Shown: positions 10,282 to 18,697 of the stretch, piece after piece | Layout of the letters: every line of letters starts with the position of its first letter | Position numbering within the stretch: the first letter of the stretch is position 1 | Assembly: GCF_019599545.1 (NCBI RefSeq) | Contig: NZ_JAIEZV010000002.1 | Span: 930,001-994,000, forward strand | DNA from: Halobacillus sp. Nhm2S1 | Lineage (GTDB): Bacteria > Bacillota > Bacilli > Bacillales > Halobacillaceae | Length of the DNA stretch: 64,000 bases | Reading direction: 5' to 3' | Program-made: the position numbers and the translations under genes | The notes under the pieces: model-generated | Database searches by the model: none | Told to the model about the DNA's origin: nothing | The model's input: only the letters and a program-made list of their open reading frames with translations

Positions 10282-10311
10282 ATTGTAACGAATAGCGCTT
10301 ACATTCGACAA
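10282..10311 (-). promoter_or_regulatory. put promoter with cre (CcpA) site
   Basis: On the leftward strand TTGTCG (10306-10311) and TACAAT (10282-10287) are 18 nt apart. The spacer holds TGTAAGCGCTATTC (10290-10303), which matches the cre consensus TGWAANCGNTNWCA at 12 of 14 positions. This predicts carbon catabolite repression of proline breakdown by CcpA. The same 14-mer with one more match occurs upstream of the stress-protein gene. Confidence 0.6.
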
Positions 10312-10425
10312 CGTGTAGCAAACACAAAGATAAGGCTGTAGTTTTATAGTTTAAACACAAAAGCGGCCAACCCCTGTTTATCATAAGACTCGCGCGGGAA
10401 CACACGGGCTTTTTTATTATGTTTT

Positions 10426-10450
10426 AGTGGGAATTTATGTAAGACCTGGT
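10426..10450 (-). repeat. Dispersed ACCAGGTC repeat, copy A (left of rhodopsin)
   Basis: Reads on the minus strand as ACCAGGTCTTACATAAAT followed by TCCCACT. It matches copy B at 11246-11270 at 23 of 25 positions, in the same orientation. Extending outward it shares TGGCGCACCAGGTC with copy C near 32711. Confidence 0.7.
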
Positions 10451-10531
10451 GCGCCAGAATTTGTAAATGTCTAGGCCTCCTCTCTTTTGACTAGAATGAG
10501 AGGTAATGAGATCGAATATTGAGGTGACATG

Positions 10532-11230
10532 ATGAGTAATTATATTGTTTCTCTGCATTGGATTTATGTGTTCGTTATGTTGGCGGGAGCTTTGACATTT
10601 TTATATTTAAGCCGGAATCCACGCGGTGTTCCGAAGTATGAGTACGTGATTGCTATTATTATTCCGTCATGGTCAGGGGCCGCTTACTTATCCATTGCCT
10701 TAGGACAAGGGTTGCTCGAACAACCTGACAAAACCGTGTACTTCGCCCGTTACTTAGACTGGGTAGTAACGACGCCCCTACTATTGCTCGCACTCGCTTT
10801 GACCGCCATGTTTTATGAGAAGAAGAAAGACAAAGCCTTGATTGCAGCTTTAATAGCTGCTGATGTGTTTATGATTCTGACGGGGTTAATTGCCGACTTT
10901 TCCTCTGAAACCATCAAATACATTTGGTATGTTCTCGGGGTCGTTGCTCTAGTAATCATCCTTTATATCATTTGGTATCCATTAAGGAAGATTGCGATCA
11001 AAGGTGGTACGAAGCTGAAGAAACATTACCAGCGCACGGCCGCTTACTTGACTGCTTTCTGGGTTTGTTATCCGACCGCCTGGATCATAGGCCCTTCTGG
11101 AGTCGGATGGACAGAGCAGGCGACGGAAATTACAGCCTTCATCATCCTTCCCATCCTATCCAAGATTGGATTCAGCCTTCTCGATGTAAGTGGGCTTAGG
11201 CGTTTGAACCTTCCCGGTGTTGATGTGTGA
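10532..11230 (+). CDS. Xenorhodopsin-type microbial rhodopsin
   Basis: A 232-residue seven-helix retinal protein. The helix C motif ARYLDWVVTTPLLLLAL carries the Arg/Asp/Thr of bacteriorhodopsin R82, D85 and T89 (here R73, D76, T80), but the D96 position is Ala87. In helix G the retinal lysine is K211 in LSKIGF. The residue four positions earlier, Asp212 in bacteriorhodopsin, is Pro207, and an Asp (D218) lies seven residues after the lysine. Pro at that position plus Asp at K+7 marks the Anabaena sensory rhodopsin/xenorhodopsin clade, whose studied members include light-driven inward proton pumps and a sensor. I chose the second ATG, 7 nt after GAGG. No transducer or carotenoid oxygenase gene is adjacent. 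Rhodopsin assignment is firm, and pump versus sensor is open. Confidence 0.9.
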   Translation: MSNYIVSLHWIYVFVMLAGALTFLYLSRNPRGVPKYEYVIAIIIPSWSGAAYLSIALGQGLLEQPDKTVYFARYLDWVVTTPLLLLALALTAMFYEKKKDKALIAALIAADVFMILTGLIADFSSETIKYIWYVLGVVALVIILYIIWYPLRKIAIKGGTKLKKHYQRTAAYLTAFWVCYPTAWIIGPSGVGWTEQATEITAFIILPILSKIGFSLLDVSGLRRLNLPGVDV

Positions 11231-11245
11231 TTTACAGCTGGATTG

Positions 11246-11270
11246 AGTGGTAATATATGTAAGACCTGGT
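11246..11270 (-). repeat. Dispersed ACCAGGTC repeat, copy B (right of rhodopsin)
   Basis: Minus-strand core ACCAGGTCTTACATATAT, then TACCACT. It is a direct repeat of copy A, 820 bp away, so the rhodopsin gene lies between two near-identical elements. Confidence 0.7.
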
Positions 11271-11346
11271 CATAAAAAAGATCACTTAAAAGGTCTCCCA
11301 TATGATGGATGAGCTAAAATACGGGACACAATAACTATAGGACCAT

Positions 11347-11390
11347 AAAAAAGAAAGCCTGAAGGAGTCCTTTCAGGCTTTCTTTTCGTT
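11347..11390. terminator. Bidirectional terminator between rhodopsin and usp
   Basis: A 13-bp perfect stem AAGAAAGCCTGAA (11351-11363) with its complement at 11372-11384 is flanked by A and T runs, serving the two convergent genes. Confidence 0.85.
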
Positions 11391-11395
11391 TTCCT

Positions 11396-11830
11396 CTATT
11401 TCATGACTAATACGGGGCAGTTTGCATGCTGGACAACGTTATTACTCACACTTCCCAATAACATTTTCTTCACTTTCCCAAGTCCGCGGTTCCCAACGAT
11501 AATCAGATCCACGGCTTGCTCCTCCGCATATTTACAAATACCGATCCCAGGGTTTTCTTGTACCTCACTGATGATAACTTCTGTAATGACACCTACATCT
11601 GATGAAGCCATCTGTTCTTTCAACACATCCATTTCTGAACGCAGGTTTTCTGCCATTTCGTCCCCTATACTATGGGAGACCGCAGCATTTGTTGCTGGAC
11701 CTGTAGGTTTCACGACAGATACGATATGAATTTCCCTATTGGCAGTTTCACAAGCCTGATTCCTTGCTTCCCAAACCGCTTCTCTACTCAAGTCACTGCC
11801 ATCGTATGCAACGAGTATTCGTTTGGTCAT
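11396..11830 (-). CDS. Universal stress protein (UspA family)
   Basis: A 144-residue single UspA domain. It opens with ILVAYDGSDLS and ends with the ATP-binding signature GNRGLGKVKKMLLGSVSNNV followed by CPVLVMK, so it belongs to the nucleotide-binding subgroup. These proteins accumulate in stress or stationary phase, with varied and mostly unclear roles. The reading frame extends 10 codons further upstream, but GGAGGG before the ATG at 11830 fixes the start there. A promoter with a cre site lies upstream. It is convergent with the rhodopsin gene and shares its terminator. Confidence 0.88.
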   Translation of the reverse strand: MTKRILVAYDGSDLSREAVWEARNQACETANREIHIVSVVKPTGPATNAAVSHSIGDEMAENLRSEMDVLKEQMASSDVGVITEVIISEVQENPGIGICKYAEEQAVDLIIVGNRGLGKVKKMLLGSVSNNVVQHANCPVLVMK

Positions 11831-11870
11831 AGGGTAACCCTCCATTAATAGAGTGTTCATTTACACTTCC

Positions 11871-11899
11871 ATTATATCACATTGTAAGCGCTATCTTAA
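11871..11899 (-). promoter_or_regulatory. usp promoter with cre site in the spacer
   Basis: Leftward TTAAGA (11894-11899), a 17-nt spacer and a perfect TATAAT (11871-11876). The spacer and -35 overlap TGTAAGCGCTATCT (11883-11896, read on the plus strand), matching the cre consensus at 13 of 14 positions. CcpA binding here would block RNA polymerase. Confidence 0.72.
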
Positions 11900-11995
11900 C
11901 AACCCTCTCCACTTTAAAGGAAGAGAAGAAGCAACTTCTTCAACATTTTACACCCTTCATTTCCATGTTCATCTCCTAAGAATAGACAGACACCC

Positions 11996-12041
11996 ATGAC
12001 AAGTGTCATATAAATGTCCTGACGTTTATGCCTTATAAAAT
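11996..12041 (+). promoter_or_regulatory. Putative DesR operator and promoter of des
   Basis: Two dyads stand side by side: ATGACA-AG-TGTCAT (11996-12009) and AAATGTC-CT-GACGTTT (12012-12027, one mismatch). They are followed by TATAAA (12034-12039), with no good -35, as expected for an activator-dependent promoter. In B. subtilis phosphorylated DesR binds tandem sites upstream of des. The link here rests on position and the desK-desR genes downstream. Confidence 0.55.
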
Positions 12042-12095
12042 GATGGACTTTTCCCTATCATAAGTAGCATGAAGAATTATGAAGGAGTCGTTATT

Positions 12096-13145
12096 ATGAA
12101 CAAGGATAAACAACGAGAGCTGAAGAAAAGCGTTTCAGCCTTTGCGAAACCTGATACAAAAGCAGGCATCCGCCAGTTGATCAATACGGTCATCCCGTTC
12201 GTTTTATTGTGGGTATTAGCCTATGCAAGTCTATCCGTCTCTGTATGGCTTGCTGTTCCAGTCGCTATGATTGCTGGTGGGTTCGTTATCCGTCTTTTCA
12301 TCATTTTCCATGATTGTACGCACCAGTCGTTCTTGAAAAGTCAAAAGGCCAACCGCATCATAGGCACGATTACAGGTATTCTGACGTTGTTTCCTTTCGA
12401 TAAGTGGAAACGAAGTCACTCGATCCACCATGCAACAAGCGGAAATTTAGATAAACGCGGCACGGGCGACATTTGGGTCATGACCGTGGACGAGTATATC
12501 AAAGCTTCGTGGAAAGAAAGACTCGCCTATCGCCTTTATCGTAACCCAATCGTCATGTTTGGCTTAGGTCCACTTTACTTGTTCCTTGTCTCCAACCGTT
12601 TCAATCGTAAAGGCGCTAAAAAGAAAGAGCGCATCAATACGTATGTAACTAATATCGCTGTTGTGGCGATGTACAGCCTGATTATCTGGGCCATTGGCTG
12701 GGAGGCTTTCTTAATTATTCAAATCCCGGTTCTGTACGTATCAGGCATCCTGGGGATCTGGCTTTTCTATGTACAGCACCAATTTGAAGATTCTTACTTC
12801 GAAGACGAGTCCGAATGGGATTTTGTAAAAGCAGCCGTCGATGGCAGCTCCTATTACAAGCTTCCTAAAGTGCTTCAGTGGGTATCCGGAAATATCGGCT
12901 TCCACCATGTTCACCATCTAGCACCGAGGGTTCCGAACTATGCGTTGGAAGAAGCCCACGAAAAAACACCACCTTTAAAACACGCGACGACGATTACTCT
13001 GGCCACGAGCCTTGAATCCATTCGATTCCGTCTCTATGATACAGAAAATAAAACATTCGTATCCTTCAAGGAAGTGAAACCACTGCTGAAAAAGAAGCGC
13101 CTCGCTATGCTTAATCAAAGGCAGCCGAGTTTCCAGGATAAATAA
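12096..13145 (+). CDS. des: Membrane phospholipid acyl desaturase
   Basis: A 349-residue integral membrane di-iron desaturase. Three histidine clusters are visible: HDCTH at 72-76, HSIHH at 108-112 and HHVHH at 270-274, with an extra His in YVQHQFED near 228. Hydrophobic segments lie between the clusters. In B. subtilis Des introduces a cis double bond at delta-5 of membrane acyl chains upon cold shock. The ATG at 12096 is preceded by AAGGAG with 8-nt spacing, better than the frame's upstream ATG. desK and desR follow directly, as in B. subtilis, which supports this over a carotenoid hydroxylase or ketolase. Position of desaturation is inferred. Confidence 0.9.
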   Translation: MNKDKQRELKKSVSAFAKPDTKAGIRQLINTVIPFVLLWVLAYASLSVSVWLAVPVAMIAGGFVIRLFIIFHDCTHQSFLKSQKANRIIGTITGILTLFPFDKWKRSHSIHHATSGNLDKRGTGDIWVMTVDEYIKASWKERLAYRLYRNPIVMFGLGPLYLFLVSNRFNRKGAKKKERINTYVTNIAVVAMYSLIIWAIGWEAFLIIQIPVLYVSGILGIWLFYVQHQFEDSYFEDESEWDFVKAAVDGSSYYKLPKVLQWVSGNIGFHHVHHLAPRVPNYALEEAHEKTPPLKHATTITLATSLESIRFRLYDTENKTFVSFKEVKPLLKKKRLAMLNQRQPSFQDK

Positions 13146-13212
13146 AGTAGTTGAAAGTCCATTCCCTCGAATGGGCTTTTCCTTTATGCTTAAAAAAAGG
13201 AGGTGCATCCAC

Positions 13213-14343
13213 GTGCAGAACTGGTATCAAATCATACCGAAAAATACAGGGCTCAGTATTTACGTCTGGATCATCTTTTGTTTATTGCCCTTTTTCTTCA
13301 TCTTCCGCTCTTCATCCATGTACGAAATGCTCTTCGGCATCCTAATGACACTGATTTTCTTCCTTGCTTACCGGCTTTCGTTCATATCCAACAGCCGATT
13401 CGTCTATTTGTGGGTAAGTGTTGAGATGGTTATCAGCATTGTTATGACAGCCCTGTTCGGATATATTTATTTCGCGCTTTTCATCGCCTATTTCATTGGG
13501 AACATCAAACATCTAGGTGGCTTTTTATCTTTATACATTGTCCATTTGACCTCAACACTGATTGCAATTACGATGACATTCATTTACCAAATTGATTCTC
13601 TTTTTCCGAACCTTCCTTTCATTATCATCACGGTAATTGGAGTGATCCTGCTTCCGTTTACGGTCCGCTATCGAAACCAACAACAAAAACTGGAGGGAGA
13701 ATTGGAAGATGCGAATGAACGAATTTCGCAACTGATGGTCATTGAAGAACGCGAAAGGATTGCGCGCGACCTCCATGATACACTTGGACAAAAGCTTTCG
13801 ATGATCGGCCTAAAAAGTGATCTTGCCCGCAAGCTCATGACGGTCCATCCGGAGAAGGCCAACAAAGAAGTGGAAGATATCCGCAACACAGCCCGAACAG
13901 CCTTGAAGGAAGTCAGGGAGATGGTATCGAATATGAAAGGGACGAAGCTCGAAGATGAAATTGTCCGCGTCCAGCAAATTATCGAAGCGGCAGAAATGAA
14001 ATTTCAATTTGAAGGGGATCCCCATATCACCAACACTCCTCTGCTCGTGGAAAATGTGCTCAGCATGTGCTTAAAAGAAGCAGCGACGAACATTGTGAAA
14101 CACAGCGAAGCAAAGACCTGCCGTGTGACCATTCATCAATCCCCTACTGAGATTCTCATCGGTATTGAAGATGATGGCAAAGGGCTCCCCGCCTCGTTGG
14201 ACCCTTTTCGTGGCAACGGATTACAAGGGATGCGTGAGCGCCTCGAATTTGTGAATGGTAAGCTTGAAATTGAATCAATAAATGGAACGCTCCTACAATT
14301 TCACGTTCCAAACGTGATCAAAAACAAAGAAGAGGAGGAATAA
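13213..14343 (+). CDS. desK: Thermosensor histidine kinase DesK
   Basis: A 376-residue HisKA_3-type kinase. Four to five transmembrane helices fill roughly residues 15-145. The phosphoacceptor box ERIARDLHDTLGQKL lies near 175-190, and the ATPase domain has DDGKGL and GNGLQGMRERL near 330-345. DesK senses membrane thickness/order and phosphorylates DesR when the membrane rigidifies. The start is a GTG at 13213 behind AAAGGAGG. The frame extends further upstream but lacks a site. It lies 67 nt after des and 2 nt before desR, forming one transcription unit. Confidence 0.9.
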   Translation: MQNWYQIIPKNTGLSIYVWIIFCLLPFFFIFRSSSMYEMLFGILMTLIFFLAYRLSFISNSRFVYLWVSVEMVISIVMTALFGYIYFALFIAYFIGNIKHLGGFLSLYIVHLTSTLIAITMTFIYQIDSLFPNLPFIIITVIGVILLPFTVRYRNQQQKLEGELEDANERISQLMVIEERERIARDLHDTLGQKLSMIGLKSDLARKLMTVHPEKANKEVEDIRNTARTALKEVREMVSNMKGTKLEDEIVRVQQIIEAAEMKFQFEGDPHITNTPLLVENVLSMCLKEAATNIVKHSEAKTCRVTIHQSPTEILIGIEDDGKGLPASLDPFRGNGLQGMRERLEFVNGKLEIESINGTLLQFHVPNVIKNKEEEE

Positions 14344-14345
14344 GT

Positions 14346-14954
14346 ATGATCCGGATCGTTATTGCCGAAGACCAGCGCATGCTTTTGGGCGCGCTTGGAG
14401 CTCTTCTCGATTTAGAGGACGGCATGGAGGTTGTAGGCCAGGCTCAAAACGGTGAAGAAGCGTGTGCGCTTGTGAAAAAATTGAAACCAGATGTTTGCAT
14501 CATGGATATAGAAATGCCTGTCAAGGATGGACTGGATGCCGCTGAAGAATTATATGAAGAGCCGTGCAAGGTGATCATTTTGACAACGTTCGCCCGTCCC
14601 GGGTACTTCGACCGCGCCCGCCGTGCTGGTGTCAGTGGATATTTGTTGAAAGACAGCCCGAGTGAAGAACTAGCCACAGCCATTCGGAAAATTACAAACG
14701 GACAGCGCATCTTTGACCCAGAACTCGTCGACCTGGCATTCACACAGCAAAACCCTTTAACTGAACGAGAGCGTGAGGTGATCCAACTGATGGCAGATGG
14801 GAAGAACACCAAAGACATCTCTCAAGAGCTATTCATCACTCCCGGTACGGTTCGCAACTATGTTTCTGTCATTTTAGAAAAATTAGAAGTCACCAACCGC
14901 ATTGAAGCTATATCTAGATTCAAAGAAAAAGGTTGGTACAAAAAATCCCGCTAA
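14346..14954 (+). CDS. desR: NarL-family response regulator DesR
   Basis: A 202-residue regulator: receiver domain (phospho-Asp in CIMDIEMPVKDG, Lys in YLLKDSP) and a LuxR-type helix-turn-helix at the C-terminus starting at LTEREREVIQLMADG. It should activate des when phosphorylated by DesK. It starts 2 nt after desK behind GAGGAGG, so the two are co-translated. An imperfect hairpin follows near 14979-15010, with no clear T run. Confidence 0.92.
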   Translation: MIRIVIAEDQRMLLGALGALLDLEDGMEVVGQAQNGEEACALVKKLKPDVCIMDIEMPVKDGLDAAEELYEEPCKVIILTTFARPGYFDRARRAGVSGYLLKDSPSEELATAIRKITNGQRIFDPELVDLAFTQQNPLTEREREVIQLMADGKNTKDISQELFITPGTVRNYVSVILEKLEVTNRIEAISRFKEKGWYKKSR

Positions 14955-15042
14955 TCCTCATCAGAAATACTCACTAGAAAGAGGTGCGTTTTGGGACACC
15001 TCGCTTTCCATCGGCTCTCGTTCCCCTAAAACCTAGGCGCAC

Positions 15043-15078
15043 GTGATAAAACCTCGCCCTTTTCATGAGCGAGGTTTC
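15043..15078 (-). terminator. Terminator of the chemoreceptor gene
   Basis: Leftward stem AAACCTCGC...GCGAGGTTT with an 11-nt loop and a TTT tail, just past the stop codon. Confidence 0.7.
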
Positions 15079-15083
15079 AGTAT

Positions 15084-16763
15084 TTATAGCTTGAAGCGGC
15101 GGACCTGTTCGTTTAATTGCTCAGCAAGGTTCGATAAGACTTCAGCCGTTTGAGAGACTTCTTCCATAGAACTATTCGACTGCTGGGCAGAGGCGGCGGC
15201 CTGTTCGACACCTGCGGCCGACTCTTCTGTAATGGAAGCGATTTCCTCGATGGAGTGGTTCATGTGTATGCTGTTTTCAGCAATCTCTTTCAAGTGTGCA
15301 GAAATATTTTGGATTTTGGCGACCATTTCTGAAACGGAGTCCTTAATCTCATCAAAAGTAGCCCCTGTCTCTTCCATCTGTCTTGAACCTTGGTCGACTT
15401 CACTGTTGCCTGCTTCCAGAGAAGTAACGACGTTTCCAGTTTCTTTTTGAATACCTTCTACGATTTCAGTAATATCACCGACAGAATTCGTAACCTGTTC
15501 AGCAAGCTTCCTTACTTCATCTGCAACAACAGCGAACCCTTTGCCGTGCTCACCAGCCCGGGCTGCTTCAATGGCCGCATTTAAAGATAACAGGTTCGTC
15601 TGATCGGCAATGTCTTCAATGACTCGGACAAGTTTGGAAATTTCTTTTGATTGGAGATCCAATCCTTTTACTTTTTCAGTGGATTCCTTAACAATCCTAT
15701 CAATGGTACGCATTTGCGCAACAGCAAGCTGCATGGATTCCCGGCCTCTGTCCGTCATAGCAAGGACCTCAGTCGATGTTCCTGAAATCGATTCGCCATT
15801 GGCATTCGCTTCCTGAATTTTTTCACCAAACGTTCGCATTTGATCAGAAAGATGGGTAGCTCCATTCGCCTGTGATTCTGCCCCTGAAGACAACTCCTGC
15901 ATCGTTGAGGCAATTTGTTCACTTCCTTCTCTCACTTCATACGCTGACTGAGTCAAAGCTTCACTTTGCCCGGAAACTCTGTTTGAAGTAAAAGAAACGG
16001 ACTGGATGACTTCATTCAGAGAACGCTGCATGTCGTTCGTCGCATCTGCCAGCTGGCCGATTTCGTCTTTCGATTTCACATAAACCGGCCCTCGACTGAC
16101 GTCTCCTTCTGAAATCTGTTTCATCCGCTCCACTACTTTTTTTATCGGATTCGTAATGCGATTCGCGATAACAAGCGCAAAAATAACTCCGATGACGATG
16201 GATACGACGGAAATGATGCTGCCGATCACCATCATTGTATGACCGGTTTGCAGGATATTTTGTCCTTCTTCCTCCATCATTTGTTCGCGTTGCAAAGCCA
16301 TGTCTTCAAACCCTTCCATAACTCCTTGACCAAGAGGGGTAACTTCCTCCCTCATCGCTTGAAGGGCTGCTTCCACGTTTCCACTGTCAAAACGGTTAAA
16401 GACTTCATTTTGAACCATTTGCCCCCATTGATTGCTTTCTTCCACCAGGCGGGCTGCTTCTTCAGAATTGGACATACTCAGAAGCTTATCCTGAATCTCT
16501 ACGCTTTCTCGGGTATATTCATTAAACTTCTCCCGGTAACTTTCATCTTCAAAAAGTACATAAGCTCTTGTCAATGCGATTCGCTGAGACAGGTTCAAAG
16601 CTAGTTTTTCATCAGCAATAAGCAAAGGGAGTTGGTGATCCACCATATCCTTTGTACGATCATTCGTATATTTAGTAGCAAAAAAATTGAAGCCGCTTAA
16701 TATAACCGTCAACATAATCACTACTGAAAAAGAAATTAGAATCCTTTTTTTAAGACTTTTCAC
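15084..16763 (-). CDS. Methyl-accepting chemotaxis protein with 4-helix-bundle sensor
   Basis: A 559-residue receptor of standard layout. A first transmembrane helix (about 9-28) is followed by an extracytoplasmic helical domain of about 145 residues that looks like 4HB_MCP. A second helix (about 178-200) leads to HAMP ([20 protein letters not shown]) and a signalling domain whose tip reads [20 protein letters not shown]. It controls CheA through CheW. The ligand is unknown. Start ATG at 16763. It stands alone with its own terminator, and the rest of the chemotaxis machinery is elsewhere. Confidence 0.9.
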   Translation of the reverse strand: MKSLKKRILISFSVVIMLTVILSGFNFFATKYTNDRTKDMVDHQLPLLIADEKLALNLSQRIALTRAYVLFEDESYREKFNEYTRESVEIQDKLLSMSNSEEAARLVEESNQWGQMVQNEVFNRFDSGNVEAALQAMREEVTPLGQGVMEGFEDMALQREQMMEEEGQNILQTGHTMMVIGSIISVVSIVIGVIFALVIANRITNPIKKVVERMKQISEGDVSRGPVYVKSKDEIGQLADATNDMQRSLNEVIQSVSFTSNRVSGQSEALTQSAYEVREGSEQIASTMQELSSGAESQANGATHLSDQMRTFGEKIQEANANGESISGTSTEVLAMTDRGRESMQLAVAQMRTIDRIVKESTEKVKGLDLQSKEISKLVRVIEDIADQTNLLSLNAAIEAARAGEHGKGFAVVADEVRKLAEQVTNSVGDITEIVEGIQKETGNVVTSLEAGNSEVDQGSRQMEETGATFDEIKDSVSEMVAKIQNISAHLKEIAENSIHMNHSIEEIASITEESAAGVEQAAASAQQSNSSMEEVSQTAEVLSNLAEQLNEQVRRFKL

Positions 16764-16859
16764 GAGAACGCTCCTCTTCCGTATTTTTCCTTTCTTCTTT
16801 TATCGGAAATAGGGAGCGTTCCCTGAAGTCTATCCTTTCGATACTCCTGATTTTTTTAC

Positions 16860-18119
16860 TTACTCGATTTCTCTCAGCTCCCTAAACCTGAAGAAAATAA
16901 ACATAGAATACAATGTGACTAGTATGGCACCAACCGCCATGATGTGATGGATGGATACTCCGAAGGCTAAAACCCCTGAGGTTAGGGCGTAGCTGACAGG
17001 GATCAGTCCCATGGAAGCGAGCGATATAAGCCCCATTACCCTTCCCAGCATCTTCTCTTCAATTAAACTTTGAATAGCGGCAATGAATGGAATGTTGGAA
17101 CCCGATAAGGCAAACCCGAAGATGCCGAGGCATAAAATGCTCATCCACAGTTCTGTTGTGAAGCTGAGCCCTGTAAAAGCCATTCCTGCAATGACTAATG
17201 CCAGAATACCAATTTTCCCTCGGTTCTTTTTCACATTCAACACACCAACCACTATAGAACCAAACAGCATCCCCACAGCCAAACCAGCTTCAAGAAAGCT
17301 AAAATCCATGGCTGTCCCTTCCAGAATGGTCTTCACAAATAACGGAAGGCCCATCGTTAAAGGTCCAACTAAAAAGAGGTTCATAAAAATCGTCGTCAAA
17401 ACGACAAGGGAAATGACACGGGAGTGCTTCACGTAAAGAATCCCTTCCCTAAAATCATCCCAAAATCTTTTCTGTTCCTCCGACTCTTCTTTCACTTTGG
17501 GTACACGCATTAAGAAAATCAAAGCACTCGCCACAATGAGCATAACCGCTGTGGTCGCAAACACAATCTCATAGTTTCCAAAGGCAATGATGACTCCGGC
17601 AAGCATAGGAGCGAGAATGAACGAGGTCTGGTTGGTCATCTGGATAATGGAATTCCCTCTGGTCAAATGATCTTTATGAATGATGGAAGGAATAACGGCA
17701 CTTTCTGCTGCCCAGAAAAAAGCATCCAGAATGCCAAAGAAGAAGGCGAACGTCACAAATGTCCATAACGTAATCCCACCAAACATAAACCAAACGACAA
17801 GACCGATAAGGAGTAGCCCACGGATGAAATCAGACAAAAACATAATTTTCGCTTTATCAAAGCGATCTGCAACCGTCCCACTGATAATCATGAATAGCAC
17901 CCTCGGTATACTTACGGCGATATACAGCATCCCAAGAGAAGCCTCTAAACCTAAGACATTAACGACATACCAGCTTTGTGAAAAAAGGAAAAAAGAAATA
18001 CCAAAACTTGATAAAAGTGCCGCTCCCCAAAGCAGCAAAAAGTTTCGATTCTTAAATATGGAGGGAATCTCTTTCGTTTCCGTTTCTGAGTGTTGCAACG
18101 CCATTTCATTGACAGCCAT
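16860..18119 (-). CDS. MFS transporter, MFS_3-type
   Basis: A 419-residue, 12-helix major facilitator protein. The motif SGTVADRFDKAKIM after helix 2 is the conserved MFS loop, with FFWAAESAVIPS and a long central loop (KVKEESEEQKRFW). The group includes enterobactin and macrolide exporters, but no substrate can be read. The ATG at 18119 is favoured because GAAGGTG lies about 8 nt upstream. A GTG three codons earlier lacks spacing. It is monocistronic as far as seen. Confidence 0.8.
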   Translation of the reverse strand: MAVNEMALQHSETETKEIPSIFKNRNFLLLWGAALLSSFGISFFLFSQSWYVVNVLGLEASLGMLYIAVSIPRVLFMIISGTVADRFDKAKIMFLSDFIRGLLLIGLVVWFMFGGITLWTFVTFAFFFGILDAFFWAAESAVIPSIIHKDHLTRGNSIIQMTNQTSFILAPMLAGVIIAFGNYEIVFATTAVMLIVASALIFLMRVPKVKEESEEQKRFWDDFREGILYVKHSRVISLVVLTTIFMNLFLVGPLTMGLPLFVKTILEGTAMDFSFLEAGLAVGMLFGSIVVGVLNVKKNRGKIGILALVIAGMAFTGLSFTTELWMSILCLGIFGFALSGSNIPFIAAIQSLIEEKMLGRVMGLISLASMGLIPVSYALTSGVLAFGVSIHHIMAVGAILVTLYSMFIFFRFRELREIE

Positions 18120-18347
18120 TCGAATCACACCTTCGTTTGTTATTGGTTAATTCTATTGTATAAAAGGCCGGGGACCTCAACGATGTGCCACAGAATGATT
18201 CTCCATCCGCCCCGAGACCGATTTCTACAACCTTCCCTTAAAAGCTACCCTTGGTGTAAAACTTCCAGATTGCTTAAGATAAGAATCTGAGAGATATTGT
18301 CGAATCGCTTGTTCCCTTGTCTTCCCACTTGTAAGACGGAGACTTTT

Positions 18348-18376
18348 TTGATAATCTTTAACTAACTAAATATTTT
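18348..18376 (+). promoter_or_regulatory. Promoter of the lysine riboswitch-dapA transcript
   Basis: TTGATA (18348-18353), 17 nt, TATTTT (18371-18376). This would start transcription about 15 nt before the aptamer. The preceding 200 nt (18130-18340) show no gene. Confidence 0.5.
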
Positions 18377-18394
18377 CTTATTTCAAATGATTTT

Positions 18395-18580
18395 GAAGTA
18401 AGGATAGAGGTGCAATGACATGAGTACACTTGTCGGAGGAGAATGAGCTCCTGAGATGCAGGTGGAAAGGGGAATTTGCCGAAGCGAAAGGGATCTCATC
18501 TCCCTGATGCTGGTTCTGCTGCTGAAGAAGTACAGGACTGTCATATAGGAAACTATATGGAGGGCTATCTTACGCAGGAA
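18395..18580 (+). ncRNA. Lysine riboswitch (L box) aptamer
   Basis: The conserved L-box blocks appear in order: GGATAGAGGTGC (18402), GAGTAC, GGAGAATGAGCTCC, CTGAGATGCAGGTG, GAAAGGGG, TTGCCGAAG, then a long arm with CTGCTGCTGAAG and the closing GACTGTCATATAGG...GGAGGGCTATC (to 18570). These match the B. subtilis lysC leader blocks as known. Lysine binding would stabilise the fold that permits the downstream terminator, shutting off dapA. It sits 118 nt upstream of dapA. Confidence 0.92.
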
Positions 18581-18595
18581 CGGTTAAAAGTTTCT

Positions 18596-18636
18596 ACGGC
18601 AGCAGCGACGCCCTCGTTGTTGCCGTTTTTATTTTG
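18596..18636 (+). terminator. Riboswitch-controlled terminator upstream of dapA
   Basis: ACGGCAGCAGCGA pairs with TCGTTGTTGCCGT (some G-U pairs), then TTTTATTTT. It lies between aptamer and gene, as expected for transcriptional attenuation. Confidence 0.8.
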
Positions 18637-18697
18637 ACTGCCGTATGGCCCTCACTACCTCGGATGTATTCTAAATTCTAAGCAAAGGTGTGAGGTT

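Larger units (their letters stand above)
10200..10531. other. Divergent regulatory region between putB and the rhodopsin gene
   Basis: This gap of about 330 nt holds the leftward put promoter with its cre, then one 25-bp copy of the dispersed repeat (10426-10450), then the rhodopsin leader. The leader contains CCTCTC (about 10479) facing GAGAGG (about 10498) around a TTGACT. I see no convincing -10 element for the rhodopsin gene and no ORF. Confidence 0.5.

Noticed and set aside
10381-10420. Terminator near CGCGGGAACACACGGGC followed by T6
   Set aside because: The two GC-rich words are not complementary, so no stem forms.
14979-15010. Terminator directly after desR
   Set aside because: The stem needs a 2-nt bulge and there is no T run, so I did not list it as a feature.
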